From Alphaproteobacteria bacterium (GTDB taxonomy: Bacteria; Pseudomonadota; Alphaproteobacteria; Caulobacterales; Maricaulaceae), in assembly GCA_016124205.1 (NCBI GenBank), contig WGOD01000003.1, positions 310,001 through 374,000 of the forward strand: a stretch of DNA of 64,000 nucleotides, in the 5' to 3' direction. Numbering within the stretch: the first letter of the stretch is position 1; each line of letters opens with the position of its first letter. The position numbers and the translations under genes are program-made. Shown piece after piece: positions 31,928 to 41,100 of the stretch. The notes below the pieces were generated by a model, which was not told where the DNA came from, ran no database searches, and saw only the letters and a list, made by a program, of their open reading frames with translations.

Positions 31928-32552
31928 GGCGGTCTCCAACGAGTCACTTCGTGAACCGAAACCTGTCTCCGGTCCGAGCGCAATCGCGCATGAGAACATT
32001 TCCCCAACTCTCTCGTTGAAAGACGCGTCGCGGATAACCGATCCCATCATCTACGGCCTGTGCGGGCCCGACGGCGCGGTCTTCTACGTTGGTCAGACGC
32101 GAAGCGCCTGTTCCCGAATGGCGAGCCACCGCAACGTCAGAACGAAGAACGCCGCGCTCCGCGAACGCCTCGCCGCACTGCGCGGGACGGTCCGAGTGGT
32201 GATCCTTGAACGGAACCCGGCCGACCTGAACGCCGCTGAGCGCCGGCACATCGCGCGCTATGGCGATCAGCTCGTGAACCTTGTCGGTGCGGATCATTGG
32301 TCCTGGTCGACTAATAGCGATGTGCCATGGGCGGCTGGGACAGGAATCCTCTGCCCGAGCGCGTTCGCTTTGCAGCGCACGCCTGAGCACATGAAGCCTG
32401 CCATCCGCGAGGCCATGTCCCGGATGAGCGTGAAGGAACGTTGCGCGTTTGAACTGCGCGTCCTCATGGGCCTGCCAATAGGCTTTCGCCTGCGCTTCGA
32501 TCGCTGGTGTGAGATCGCGGGTCCGAAGATGCTCGCCGTCCTCGAGGCATAG
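31926..32552 (+). CDS. GIY-YIG nuclease domain protein
   Basis: This 208-residue protein carries the GIY-YIG signature as IYGLC (42-46) and YVGQT (54-58), followed by R/H residues in SRMASHR and ERNPADLNAAERRHIARYGDQLVN, where the family glutamate sits. Free-standing GIY-YIG proteins in phages are often homing nucleases. It sits next to the terminase genes. A long C-terminal extension is unassigned. Confidence 0.8.
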   Translation: MAVSNESLREPKPVSGPSAIAHENISPTLSLKDASRITDPIIYGLCGPDGAVFYVGQTRSACSRMASHRNVRTKNAALRERLAALRGTVRVVILERNPADLNAAERRHIARYGDQLVNLVGADHWSWSTNSDVPWAAGTGILCPSAFALQRTPEHMKPAIREAMSRMSVKERCAFELRVLMGLPIGFRLRFDRWCEIAGPKMLAVLEA

Positions 32553-32584
32553 CGGGCCGAAACATCATCAATCGGAGAGGCGCA

Positions 32585-33055
32585 ATGGCCGCTCTCAAGA
32601 ATGCGCGCCATGAAGCGTTCGCTCGGGCGCTCGCAAAAGGAATGGGCGTCACCGAGGCTTATGTCGCAGCGGGCTATCGACACAGCCCGGCGGCCGCCAC
32701 CCGGTTGTCAAAGACTGTCAAAGTCGCGGCGAGACTCACGGAACTCCAGAACAAGGGGGCCGAACGCGCCGCTGTGACCGCTGAATCGCTCAGTGCCGAA
32801 CTCGAAGAGGCCCGCTCGATCGCCCTTGCGGAAAAGCAGGCATCGGCCGCCGTGTCCGCGACGATGGGCAAGGCGAAGCTTTTCGGAATCGGCGTCGAGC
32901 ACCGCCGGGTCAGCGGGACAATCGGCCTCGTGACGGTCACGCCCAAGGATCTGGAAGGGTTGACCGAAGATGAGCTTGCCAGCCTTGAACGAGCCTACCC
33001 CGTTTTCGAAAAGCTCGGGCTTGTTGGGGGCAATCACAGCGGAGAGGGCGCGTAG
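32585..33055 (+). CDS. terS: Terminase small subunit
   Basis: This 156-residue protein opens with the terminase_2-like HTH region (ARHEAFARALAKGMGVTEAYVAAGY) and continues with a coiled helical segment. It recognises phage DNA for packaging. It overlaps the large subunit gene by 86 bases in another frame. Confidence 0.88.
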   Translation: MAALKNARHEAFARALAKGMGVTEAYVAAGYRHSPAAATRLSKTVKVAARLTELQNKGAERAAVTAESLSAELEEARSIALAEKQASAAVSATMGKAKLFGIGVEHRRVSGTIGLVTVTPKDLEGLTEDELASLERAYPVFEKLGLVGGNHSGEGA

Positions 33056-34583
33056 AGAGACCGCCGCACAGGCCGGGGGCTGGGAGAAGGAACGCGCACG
33101 CTGCGCTGCGGACATCATCTACTGGACGGAAAAGTGGGTCTGGACCTACGACCCGCGCCTCGTCGGGAAGCCAGGCGGGGCCTTCGTGCCCTTCAAGCTA
33201 TGGCCGAGGCAAAAAGAATTCCTTCGCTGGCTCGAGGAACGGGTAGAAGCGAACGAGGAAGGCCTGCTCGAGAAGAGCCGGGACGTGGGCGCCACCTATC
33301 TGTGCGCCTTGTTTGCGCTCCACCGCTGGATGTTTCATCCGGGCTTCAAGACGACGTTCGGCTCGCGCAAGGTCGATTACGTCGACAAGAAGGACAACCC
33401 GGACAGCATCTTCGCGAAGCTGCGGATCATGCTCCGGCGCCAGCCGCCCGAGCTGCTTCCGAAGGGGTTTAACCCGGCGCAGCACGACAACTACATGCGC
33501 CTTGTGAACCCCGAGACCGAGACGGTGATCTCCGGGGAAGGCGGCGAGGACATGGGCCGGGGCGGGCGTTCCTCGCTCTACGTCATGGACGAGGCAGCCT
33601 TCGTGCCGAACGCCGAGACCGTCGAGAAGGCGCTTTCAGGCAACACCGATTGCGTACTCTGGGTCTCCTCGGTCAACGGCATGGGGAACCTGTTCGCGCG
33701 GAAGCGGCATTCGATCCTCGCCAGTCGGCAGGTCTTCCGCCTTCACTGGCGTGACGACCCGCGGAAGACAGAGGAATGGGCCCGGGCGAAGGAGGCAAGT
33801 TTCTCCGACCCCACGACCTGGGCCAGCGAGTACGACATCGACTATTCGGCGTCGGTTGAAGGGATCTGTATCCCCGCGGCATGGGTCGAGAGCGCCAAGC
33901 GCCTCGCCGCGCTCGAGCCGGGACTGAAACCGTCGGCCAAAACCGTTCTCGGCCTCGACGTGGGCGCGGGCAAAGCGAAATCGGTCGCGATTCCGAGAAG
34001 CGGCCCTGTCGTTCATGTTCCGCGCTCACGTCGAGACCCGGACACGACCGAGACCGCGCTTTGGGCGATCGACATCGCGAAAGAGGTCGAAGCCGACGAC
34101 CTCAATTTCGATGCGCCTGGCGTCGGCGCCGGCGTTTCATCGACGCTGACCAAGAATCCTGCGGACGGCCTCACGGTCGTGCCGGTCAACACCGGCGTGC
34201 CGCCGAGCGATCGCACCTGGCCTGACGGACGGACGTCTGAAGAGACGTTCGGCAATCTCAAAGCGGAGATCTGGTGGCTTTGCCGGACTGCGCTGCAACG
34301 CACACACGAACACGTCCAGTTCCTCGAGGGCAAGGAGGGCGGCCGGAAGCATCCGCTGACGGACCTTCTCGCCCTGCCGTCGGGAGACAGGGAGAGCGAC
34401 GAGCTCTGCCTTCAGCTCTCGCTGGTGAAGTGGGAACGCAACGAGCGAGGCAAGATCATGATCGAGAAGAAAGCCTCGCTGCAACGGCGGGGCATCTCCA
34501 GTCCCGACTATGCGGACTCCCTGATGCTCACCTTCGTTGATCCGCCAGCGGAGCCTGAACCGTTCCGCTGGCACGTGGCATGA
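32970..34583 (+). CDS. terL: Terminase large subunit
   Basis: This 537-residue packaging motor has an N-terminal ATPase with a variant Walker A EKSRDVGATY (101-110) and Walker B YVMDE (204-208). A C-terminal RNase-H-like nuclease follows, with D330 in LGLDVGAGK and a late acidic region SSPDYADSLML. The start at 32970 lies inside the small subunit gene, as is common. Confidence 0.95.
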   Translation: MSLPALNEPTPFSKSSGLLGAITAERARRETAAQAGGWEKERARCAADIIYWTEKWVWTYDPRLVGKPGGAFVPFKLWPRQKEFLRWLEERVEANEEGLLEKSRDVGATYLCALFALHRWMFHPGFKTTFGSRKVDYVDKKDNPDSIFAKLRIMLRRQPPELLPKGFNPAQHDNYMRLVNPETETVISGEGGEDMGRGGRSSLYVMDEAAFVPNAETVEKALSGNTDCVLWVSSVNGMGNLFARKRHSILASRQVFRLHWRDDPRKTEEWARAKEASFSDPTTWASEYDIDYSASVEGICIPAAWVESAKRLAALEPGLKPSAKTVLGLDVGAGKAKSVAIPRSGPVVHVPRSRRDPDTTETALWAIDIAKEVEADDLNFDAPGVGAGVSSTLTKNPADGLTVVPVNTGVPPSDRTWPDGRTSEETFGNLKAEIWWLCRTALQRTHEHVQFLEGKEGGRKHPLTDLLALPSGDRESDELCLQLSLVKWERNERGKIMIEKKASLQRRGISSPDYADSLMLTFVDPPAEPEPFRWHVA

Positions 34584-34599
34584 CGGGCGAGGGCCAGGC

Positions 34600-36045
34600 A
34601 TGAACGTCCTCAACTATCTGTCGCGGTTGATCCCGGGAACGAAGGCAAGCGCCGCCGCCGGCATGATCGCGGCGCGCTCGCTCGGCCAGCCGGTCTGGAC
34701 GCCGCGCCGCTTCGACAAGATCGCGGAGGAATCCTACAAGCGGAACGCCATCGCGTTCGCATGCGTCAAGCGGATCGCCTCCGGCTGTGCGTCCGTTCGG
34801 TGGCTGCTCCATCGCCGTGGCGGAGAGGAAGTAGGACAGCACCCTCTGCTCAACCTTCTGGAAAACCCGTCCCCGTGCGTCGGCGGGCGGCAATTCCTCG
34901 AGGCGGTGTATGCGTACCTGCTTCTCGCGGGGAACACCTACATCGAAGCGGTCGGCCCGAAGCGGGCAAGCGCGCCGCCGCGCGAACTGTGGCCGCTGCG
35001 ACCTGACCGAATGAAGGTCGTTCCGGGCCCGGCTTCGCTGCCGAAGGCGTTCGAATACGAGGTCGGCGGGTTGAAGACCCGCTGGGAGATGGACCCGCTC
35101 AAAGGCACCGGGCCGATCCTTCACCTGCGCGACTTCAACCCGCTGGACGACTGGTACGGCATGAGCCGCATCGAGGCGGCAGCGTACGGCGTCGATCGGC
35201 ACAATGCCGCTGGCGCCCATAACAAGGCGCTGCTCGACAATCAGTGCCGCCCGTCAGGCGCGCTCGTCTTCAAGCCGATCAAGAATCCGGACGGCTCCTA
35301 TCAGTCCGCGCCCGAAGACGTGATCGACAAGGCCAAGAAGCGCCTCGACGAGACGCACGGTGGCGCCTCGAACGCCGGTCGGCCGATGGTCCTCGGCGGT
35401 GACGTTGCGTGGGAGGAAATGGGCCTCAGCCCGAAGGATATGGACTTCGCCGCGGGCAAGGATGACGCGGCCTGGGATATCTGCGTCGCGCTCGGCTTTC
35501 CGCCTGTCCTCATGGTCAAGGGGCAGGCGACCTACAACAACGTCAGGGAGGCCAAGCTCGAGCTGTGGGAGGAGACCAACCTTCCCCTGATCGATCATCT
35601 CTGCGCTGGCCTCAATTCGTGGCTGGTGCCGCAATTCGGCGATGACCTCGTCCTCAGCCCTGATCTCGACGGGATTAGTGCGCTGGAGCCGCGCCGCGAG
35701 AGTAAGCGGAAGTCGACGCTCGAACTTGTTGAAGCGGGCATCATCGACGCCGACGAGGCGCGCGAGAGCCTGCAGTTCGGCAAACGGCCCGTCAACGCTG
35801 TGGAGAAGGTCGACGCAGCGGTTCTGAACGCGCTGATCAACGCGGTCGCCGACGCCGGAACCCTGCCGCTGGTGCGCTACCTGCGCAGCGTGGGCCTCTA
35901 CGACGCGTCGAAGACCGACGAGCAGCTGATCGCTTTCGCAATCGCCGAAACGGCTCGCCTGACAGGTGCTGACCCCGACGAGGCCGGCGAAACGACCGGC
36001 GAGGACACGGATCCTGACGAAGAGGACGAAATCGATGCAGATTGA
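34600..36045 (+). CDS. HK97-type portal protein
   Basis: This 481-residue protein matches phage portal signatures: NAIAFACVKRIASG, HPLLNLLENPSP, FLEAVYAYLLLAGNTYIE and DDWYGMSRIEAA. It forms the dodecameric vertex for DNA entry and tail attachment. The start is 17 bases after the terL stop. The acidic tail overlaps the next gene by 11 bases. Confidence 0.95.
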   Translation: MNVLNYLSRLIPGTKASAAAGMIAARSLGQPVWTPRRFDKIAEESYKRNAIAFACVKRIASGCASVRWLLHRRGGEEVGQHPLLNLLENPSPCVGGRQFLEAVYAYLLLAGNTYIEAVGPKRASAPPRELWPLRPDRMKVVPGPASLPKAFEYEVGGLKTRWEMDPLKGTGPILHLRDFNPLDDWYGMSRIEAAAYGVDRHNAAGAHNKALLDNQCRPSGALVFKPIKNPDGSYQSAPEDVIDKAKKRLDETHGGASNAGRPMVLGGDVAWEEMGLSPKDMDFAAGKDDAAWDICVALGFPPVLMVKGQATYNNVREAKLELWEETNLPLIDHLCAGLNSWLVPQFGDDLVLSPDLDGISALEPRRESKRKSTLELVEAGIIDADEARESLQFGKRPVNAVEKVDAAVLNALINAVADAGTLPLVRYLRSVGLYDASKTDEQLIAFAIAETARLTGADPDEAGETTGEDTDPDEEDEIDAD

Positions 36046-36316
36046 CACCATTCCCGGCGCGACGGTCATGCTCGGCGCGCCTGAAGGCTGGGACCCGCGC
36101 GTCGACGGTGTCGAGTGCAACGTCCTTCCCGCGATCTACGACGGCCAACGCTTTGTGAGCCAGTGGCAGCCAACACCCGACGAAGTCGCCGCGATCTTCG
36201 CCGGCGCCCCGATCCATCTCCACGTGTACGGCGAAGGGCATCCGCCCGTCGCCCTCAGCGTCGGCCCGGTCCCAGGCCGGGAGCGGCGCTCCACCCCTGC
36301 GGCTGAGGAGGGTTAG
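36035..36316 (+). CDS. Small head-region protein
   Basis: This 93-residue protein starts inside the portal gene at MQIDTIPGATVML. The small alpha/beta protein (QRFVSQWQPTPDEVAAIFAGAPIHLHVYGEGHPPV) is a recurrent small neighbour of portal genes. Function unknown. Confidence 0.65.
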   Translation: MQIDTIPGATVMLGAPEGWDPRVDGVECNVLPAIYDGQRFVSQWQPTPDEVAAIFAGAPIHLHVYGEGHPPVALSVGPVPGRERRSTPAAEEG

Positions 36317-36320
36317 CCGG

Positions 36321-37001
36321 ATGCGAAACATGGAATTCAAGGAAAGCCGATTCCGGGGCGATCTCGGTGAGGCTATTCCGCTTCAACTCGACACGAAGGC
36401 CGTTACCGACGAGGGCGAGTTCGAAGGATACGCTGCGGTCTACGGCAATCGGGATCTCGGAAACGACGTCATTGAACCTGGTGCGTTCACCGAGAGCCTG
36501 CGCGAGCGGCCGGCTTCACGGATCAAGATGCTCTGGCAGCACGATACGAACAAGCCGATCGGCGTCTGGCGGGAGTTCTCGTCGGACACGAAGGGGCTCT
36601 TCTGTCGGGGCAAGCTCCTCCTCACGACCGTCGGCGGGAAGGAAGCCCACGAGTTTATGAAGGCGGGAGCAATTGACAGCCTCTCCATCGGGTACCGAAC
36701 CCGCGAATACCGGATCGATCGCGAACGCGGCGTGCGCATCATCGAGAAGGCCGATCTTCTGGAAGTGTCGGCCGTCACCTTTGCGATGAACCCTGAAGCG
36801 CGCATCGTCGGAGTGAAGGGCGAGATTCCCGACATCCGAACTTTGGAACGGGTGCTCAAGCGTGACGCTGGGCTATCCGCTTCCCAGGCCAAGGCGCTCC
36901 TCGCGTCTGGCTATTCCGCCATCCATGACGAGCGAGACGCCGGAACGGATGGAGACGAGGCCGCAGGCCTCAAACGGCTCGCGGAACTGTTCCGCAGCTG
37001 A
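36321..37001 (+). CDS. HK97 prohead protease (U35)
   Basis: This 226-residue protein matures the capsid and cleaves itself. FEGYAAVYGNRDLGNDVIEPGAF, H74 in MLWQHD and the serine in DSLSIGY (S122) mark the herpes-like serine protease fold. It sits between portal and capsid, the standard order. Confidence 0.93.
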   Translation: MRNMEFKESRFRGDLGEAIPLQLDTKAVTDEGEFEGYAAVYGNRDLGNDVIEPGAFTESLRERPASRIKMLWQHDTNKPIGVWREFSSDTKGLFCRGKLLLTTVGGKEAHEFMKAGAIDSLSIGYRTREYRIDRERGVRIIEKADLLEVSAVTFAMNPEARIVGVKGEIPDIRTLERVLKRDAGLSASQAKALLASGYSAIHDERDAGTDGDEAAGLKRLAELFRS

Positions 37002-37033
37002 TCTTCATCGATAACGAAAACAGGAGACCGTCC

Positions 37034-38401
37034 ATGAACACCCACATGGCGACCCGCTCGCGCGTCCCGGCTTCCATCGGGATGGCGATCGAGACCAAGA
37101 AGGATGGCGAAGGCAACAAGACCGAAACGCCATCCGAAACCAAGAAGGCCATCACCGAAGTGATGACCGCGTTCGAGGAGTTCAAATCCGCGAACGACGC
37201 TCGGCTCAAGGAGCTTGAGGCCAAGGGCGCGGCTGACCCGATCTCCGTCGACAAGCTCGACAAGATCAACAAGCACCTCGACAAATTCGAGGACCTCAAC
37301 AAGCGCGTCGCGACCGCTGAAGGCGTGAAGAAGGCGCTCGACGATCTGCAGGAGCAGTTCGACGAGATGGAAACCGCGCTGGCGCGGCGTTCCACCGCCG
37401 ATACTCCGGAGGCGAAGGCCGCCGAGCTGAAGCAGCGCGTGAATGACTGGGGCCGCGGCGTCGTTGACGCCTACGCCAAGGGTGAAGCGAACCTCACCGA
37501 CGACCAGCGCAAGGCGCTTCAGGACGTGCGCGACGAGTACAAGGCGCTCTCGGTCGGCCAGGACACGACGGGCGGCTATCTCGCCCCAGTGGACTATGTC
37601 CGCGAGATCATCAAGTCGGTCACGGAAATGAGCCCGGCGCGTTCGCTGGCTCGTGTCCGCACCACCGGCATGAAGTCGATCTCGCAGCCGAAGCGTACCG
37701 GCCAGTTCTCCGCCGTTCGCGTCGCCGAGCAGGGCCCTCGTTCGGAAACCGATGGCCTGCGCTGGGGCAATGTCGAGATCCCGGCGCCGGAAGCCTACGC
37801 GCTGATCGACATCTCCGAGCAGAACCTCGAGGACTCGTTCTGGGACCTCGAAGCCGAGCTGCGCGAAGAGGCGAGCGAACAGTTCGCCGTCCTCGAGGGA
37901 GCGGAATTCGTCTCGGGTTCCGGTGTCGGCGAGGCTCAGGGCATCCTGATCCACGACGATGTCGCAGTGACGAACTCGGGCGAAGCCGCGGCCATCACGG
38001 CCGATGGCCTGCTCAGCCTGAAGTACGGCATCAAGACCGCCTACGCCCGCAACGCCTCCTTCGCGCTCAATCGCAGCACGATGGGCGCGGTCCGCCGGCT
38101 GAAGGATGGCAACGGTCAGTATCTCTGGATGCCCGGTATCGCGATGGGCCGCCCGAATACGATTGACGGCGACCCGTATGTCGAGTGCCCGGATATGCCG
38201 AACGTGCAGGCCGGTGCCTTCCCGGTGGCCTACGGCGACTTCCGCAAGGCCTACACGATGGCCGATCGCGTGCAGATGACGCTCCTGCGTGATCCGTACA
38301 CCCAGGCCACCTCGGGCAACGTCCGCTTCCTGTTCCGCCGGCGTTTCGGCGGCCAGGTCGTGCTGGCCGAGGCCATCCGCAAGCTGAAGATCGCCGCCTA
38401 G
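37034..38401 (+). CDS. HK97-fold major capsid protein
   Basis: In this 455-residue protein an N-terminal coiled-coil delta/scaffold domain (about 15-125) precedes the mature shell, which should begin near residue 130 after protease cleavage. Signatures include DTTGGYLAPVDYVREIIKSV, LIDISEQNLEDSFWDLEAEL and a C-terminal FRRRFGGQVVLAEAI. A GGAG ribosome-binding site precedes it. Confidence 0.95.
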   Translation: MNTHMATRSRVPASIGMAIETKKDGEGNKTETPSETKKAITEVMTAFEEFKSANDARLKELEAKGAADPISVDKLDKINKHLDKFEDLNKRVATAEGVKKALDDLQEQFDEMETALARRSTADTPEAKAAELKQRVNDWGRGVVDAYAKGEANLTDDQRKALQDVRDEYKALSVGQDTTGGYLAPVDYVREIIKSVTEMSPARSLARVRTTGMKSISQPKRTGQFSAVRVAEQGPRSETDGLRWGNVEIPAPEAYALIDISEQNLEDSFWDLEAELREEASEQFAVLEGAEFVSGSGVGEAQGILIHDDVAVTNSGEAAAITADGLLSLKYGIKTAYARNASFALNRSTMGAVRRLKDGNGQYLWMPGIAMGRPNTIDGDPYVECPDMPNVQAGAFPVAYGDFRKAYTMADRVQMTLLRDPYTQATSGNVRFLFRRRFGGQVVLAEAIRKLKIAA

Positions 38402-38418
38402 GCGCTCTCATCGAAATG

Positions 38419-38446
38419 GCGGGCCGCTTCGGCGGCCCGCTTCTTC
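38419..38446 (+). terminator. TTCG-loop hairpin after the capsid gene
   Basis: A 9-bp perfect stem closed by a TTCG tetraloop, followed by TTCTT, lies 18 bases after the capsid stop. It may slow or partly end transcription, or stabilise capsid mRNA. Confidence 0.65.
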
Positions 38447-38472
38447 AACTCGCAAGCGAAAAGGAGAGCCCG

Positions 38473-38907
38473 ATGGCTTCCCGCGACCTTCACAACAACA
38501 TCCATCCCGTGCCGCTGATCGCTCCGGCGGCGGCGCGCACGGACAACACCCCGATCGTCTCGGCGATCATCGACACGCGGGACTTCGAATCCTGCGAACT
38601 CGTCCTGATCACGGGAACGAACACCGACGCCAACGCGACCTTCGCAGTGCTCGTCGAGGACGGCGATGACGCCGCGCTCGCCGATGCTGCGGCCGTCGCT
38701 GACGCTCAGCTCCTCGGCACCGAAGCAGAGGCGGGCTTCGGCTTCGCCGATGACGTCGAGTGCCGGAAGATCGGCTACCTCGGCAACAAGCGGTACGTCC
38801 GCCTGACCGTGACGCCGGCCGGCAACGATGCCGGCAACATCTTCATCGCCGGTGTGGCAATCCTCGGCCATCCCCGTGAGGCGCCGACGGCGAACCCGCC
38901 GCAATAA
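38473..38907 (+). CDS. Capsid-associated (decoration-like) protein
   Basis: This 144-residue protein starts with AAGGAG seven bases upstream. The beta-rich sequence (SCELVLITGTNTDANATFAVLVEDGDD, KRYVRLTVTPAGND) directly after the capsid gene suggests a head decoration or fibre protein. The exact family is not recognised. Confidence 0.65.
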   Translation: MASRDLHNNIHPVPLIAPAAARTDNTPIVSAIIDTRDFESCELVLITGTNTDANATFAVLVEDGDDAALADAAAVADAQLLGTEAEAGFGFADDVECRKIGYLGNKRYVRLTVTPAGNDAGNIFIAGVAILGHPREAPTANPPQ

Positions 38908-38920
38908 TCGTGAACTGAAG

Positions 38921-38944
38921 GGCGGGGCTTCGGCCCCGCCTTTC
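38921..38944 (+). terminator. TTCG-loop hairpin in the head operon
   Basis: GGCGGGGC-TTCG-GCCCCGCC followed by TTTC lies 13 bases after a stop codon. It has the same design as the hairpin after the capsid gene. Confidence 0.65.
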
Positions 38945-38958
38945 GGCATTTCCCGAAC

Positions 38959-39387
38959 ATGGAGGACGTCATGTCCAACACCCAGAACTACATGGAGCAG
39001 GGTGGGGCTGTCTGGAGGGTCGGCGGCTCGCTCGTCCTCGAGGCGGGAGCAACCCTCACCGACGCGCGCTTTCTCGGTTCCGTCGCCGTCGCGGCGGACG
39101 AACTGGCGATCCCGCTGACCGCCCGCTACGCCTCCAAGACGACCGGAGCCGACGCCGAAGCCCTGACCCTGGCGAACGGCACCCCCGGCCAGGTCATCAC
39201 GATCTCACTGGATACCGATGGCGGCGGCACCGGCACGCTCACGCCGGCGACGGCCACCGGCTTCGTGTCGATCGCCTTCGCTGATGCTGGCGACAACGCC
39301 ACGCTCGAGTACATCGACGACACCGTCGGTTGGATCATTCTCGGAACGGCGGGTGTTGCCGCTCCGCCTGCCGTGGCGCTCGCCTAA
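38959..39387 (+). CDS. Head-region beta protein
   Basis: This 142-residue protein may start at 38959 or at MSNTQNY (38971). It is rich in G, T, A and V with beta-strand patterns (GGSLVLEAGATLTDARFLGSV, NATLEYIDDTVGWIIL). Similar proteins follow capsid genes in marine phages and may decorate the head; inferred. Confidence 0.6.
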   Translation: MEDVMSNTQNYMEQGGAVWRVGGSLVLEAGATLTDARFLGSVAVAADELAIPLTARYASKTTGADAEALTLANGTPGQVITISLDTDGGGTGTLTPATATGFVSIAFADAGDNATLEYIDDTVGWIILGTAGVAAPPAVALA

Positions 39388-39417
39388 CGCATCCACTGCA
39401 CAAGACGAATGAGAAAC

Positions 39418-39460
39418 GCGGGGTCGCCGCCGGTCAGATCCCGGCTGCGGCCCCGCTTTT
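39418..39460 (+). terminator. Hairpin with T4 tail in the head operon
   Basis: GCGGGG...CCCCGC with an inner GCCGG/CCGGC stem, followed by TTTT, lies about 30 bases after a stop. It is an interrupted stem and probably a partial terminator. Confidence 0.55.
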
Positions 39461-39514
39461 CATCTCAACGAATCCGGCGACGCGATCGCCATTTCACCCG
39501 AGAGGAGGCACACC

Positions 39515-40162
39515 ATGCTGTGCGACATCCTGAAGACCTTCCCGTTCAGCCGCGATGGCGTCGACAGCCACATGGCCAAGGCGGGCGAACAGGTCGATAT
39601 CCCTGACGCGCTCGTGCCCGGCCTGCAGCGCGACCGCTACGTGAAGCCGGTCGGCGAGCAGGGCAACGAACTGAAATCCCAGCCCGCCGCTTCTGAGAAC
39701 AAGGCGCTCGGCAGCGCGCCGGAGAACAAGGACGGCGATCCCGTCTTCGATCCGCGCAAGGACCAGACGGACGGTGCTGGCAAAGAAAGCACTGACGCTG
39801 CTCAGGCGACCGCCGCCTCCGCCGACGAGAAATCGGATGACGGAGAGGGCGCGGAAGAGACCTCTGCCAAGGACGCAGAGCCGGTCGATCAGTCTGCAGA
39901 CGAGTCCACTAAGGACAACGCGGCCGACAGTGCGGCTGCGGCCGAGGACGCCGCCGCCGCAGCCGACGAGCACGAGACCAGCTCCGATGAGGGCGAGGAG
40001 GTCGGTGTTCCCGACGAAGGGGCCGCTGAAGACGCCGCGGAGCCGGCTCAGGAAGAAGACCGGGCCGCCCTTCGTGCGGAATACACGGAGAAGTTCGGCA
40101 CGAAGCCCTACAACGGCTGGGACGCCGCGACGCTTCGCCAGAAGATCGCCGAGGCGAAGTAG
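39515..40162 (+). CDS. Acidic disordered head-region protein with HeH/SAP-like tail
   Basis: In this 215-residue protein the N-terminal 45 residues (AKAGEQVDIPDALVPGLQRDRYV) form a small domain. Residues about 50-180 are Asp/Glu/Ala/Ser-rich and probably disordered. The last 35 residues (LRAEYTEKFGTKPYNGWDAATLRQKI) resemble an HeH/SAP-type helical motif. Function unknown. Confidence 0.6.
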   Translation: MLCDILKTFPFSRDGVDSHMAKAGEQVDIPDALVPGLQRDRYVKPVGEQGNELKSQPAASENKALGSAPENKDGDPVFDPRKDQTDGAGKESTDAAQATAASADEKSDDGEGAEETSAKDAEPVDQSADESTKDNAADSAAAAEDAAAAADEHETSSDEGEEVGVPDEGAAEDAAEPAQEEDRAALRAEYTEKFGTKPYNGWDAATLRQKIAEAK

Positions 40163-40165
40163 GTC

Positions 40166-40576
40166 ATGGTCCGCCAGGATCTCCACATCAATCAGGGTGA
40201 GACGTGGCAGCACGTGCTCACCCACCGGGATCCGGCGGGCTCGGCCATCGACCTGACCGGCTATAGCGCGCGGATGGCCGTGCGCGACCGTGTCGGCGGA
40301 ACGCTTGAAGCGTATCTTTCGACGGTGGCAGGCGAGCAGAGCGGCGGAAGCATCACGCTCGGCGGCGAGAACGGCACGGTGACCCTCGCCATGAGCGCCG
40401 AGCAGAGCCGCCGTCTCGCCAGCAACCTGGCCAGCTTTTCGGTTCTCGTCGCGCCGATGGAAAAGCAGCCGGCCGAAGTGACGTTCTTCTACGACCTAGA
40501 GCTGGTGAGCGCATCGGGCGTCGTGGTGCGCGCGTTCGCCGGCCGCGTGATCGTCAACCGGGAGGTGACCGAGTAA
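40166..40576 (+). CDS. Phage head-tail region beta protein
   Basis: This 136-residue protein has an immunoglobulin-like pattern: NQGETWQHVLTHRDPAGSAIDLTGYSARMAVRD, ending FYDLELVSASGVVVRAFAGRV. Related small proteins lie near head-tail connector genes. Role uncertain. Confidence 0.6.
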   Translation: MVRQDLHINQGETWQHVLTHRDPAGSAIDLTGYSARMAVRDRVGGTLEAYLSTVAGEQSGGSITLGGENGTVTLAMSAEQSRRLASNLASFSVLVAPMEKQPAEVTFFYDLELVSASGVVVRAFAGRVIVNREVTE

Positions 40577-41097
40577 TGGCTCTCAATCCGGAAACCGGCG
40601 ATGGCGTCTTTGGCGCCGACAGCTATGCCACGCGTGAATTCATTCTCGCGTACTGGACCGCGCGCCCACATGACACGTTGGCTGCGACCGTTGCCGCCGC
40701 TGACGTGGACAACCTCGACGGCGCGGCGCGCGAAGCCAGCGCCTATCTCGATGCGGAGTTCGGCTCGCACTACCGGGGCGAGCGGAAGGGCTATGTTCAG
40801 GGGCTTCTCTGGCCTCGCTCAGGGGCCAAGGACGACGCGGGCTATGATCTGCCCGCAATTCCGGAGGAATTGAAGCGGGCGGTCGCTGAGCTGGCCGCCC
40901 GTGCTCTTTCAGCGCGGCTTGCGCCCGATCTCGAGCGAGGCGGCATGATCAAGCGCGAGAAGGTCGGACCGATCGAACAGGAATTCGTTGAAGGAGCGTC
41001 CGCGGACACCCGCTACGGCTTCGTGGCGAAGATGCTGGCCTCGATCCTTGATGGCACCCAGGCAGGCGCTCCGCAGGCCAAGTGGAACTGGGCCTGA
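40576..41097 (+). CDS. Head-tail connector (DnaT/gp6-like) protein
   Basis: This 173-residue protein has the GADSYATREFILAYWTAR start and YLDAEFGSHYRGER, then IPEELKRAVAELAARAL, which match the 'DnaT-like' phage adaptor family. It probably forms the ring below the portal. Confidence 0.75.
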   Translation: MALNPETGDGVFGADSYATREFILAYWTARPHDTLAATVAAADVDNLDGAAREASAYLDAEFGSHYRGERKGYVQGLLWPRSGAKDDAGYDLPAIPEELKRAVAELAARALSARLAPDLERGGMIKREKVGPIEQEFVEGASADTRYGFVAKMLASILDGTQAGAPQAKWNWA

Positions 41098-41100
41098 TCG

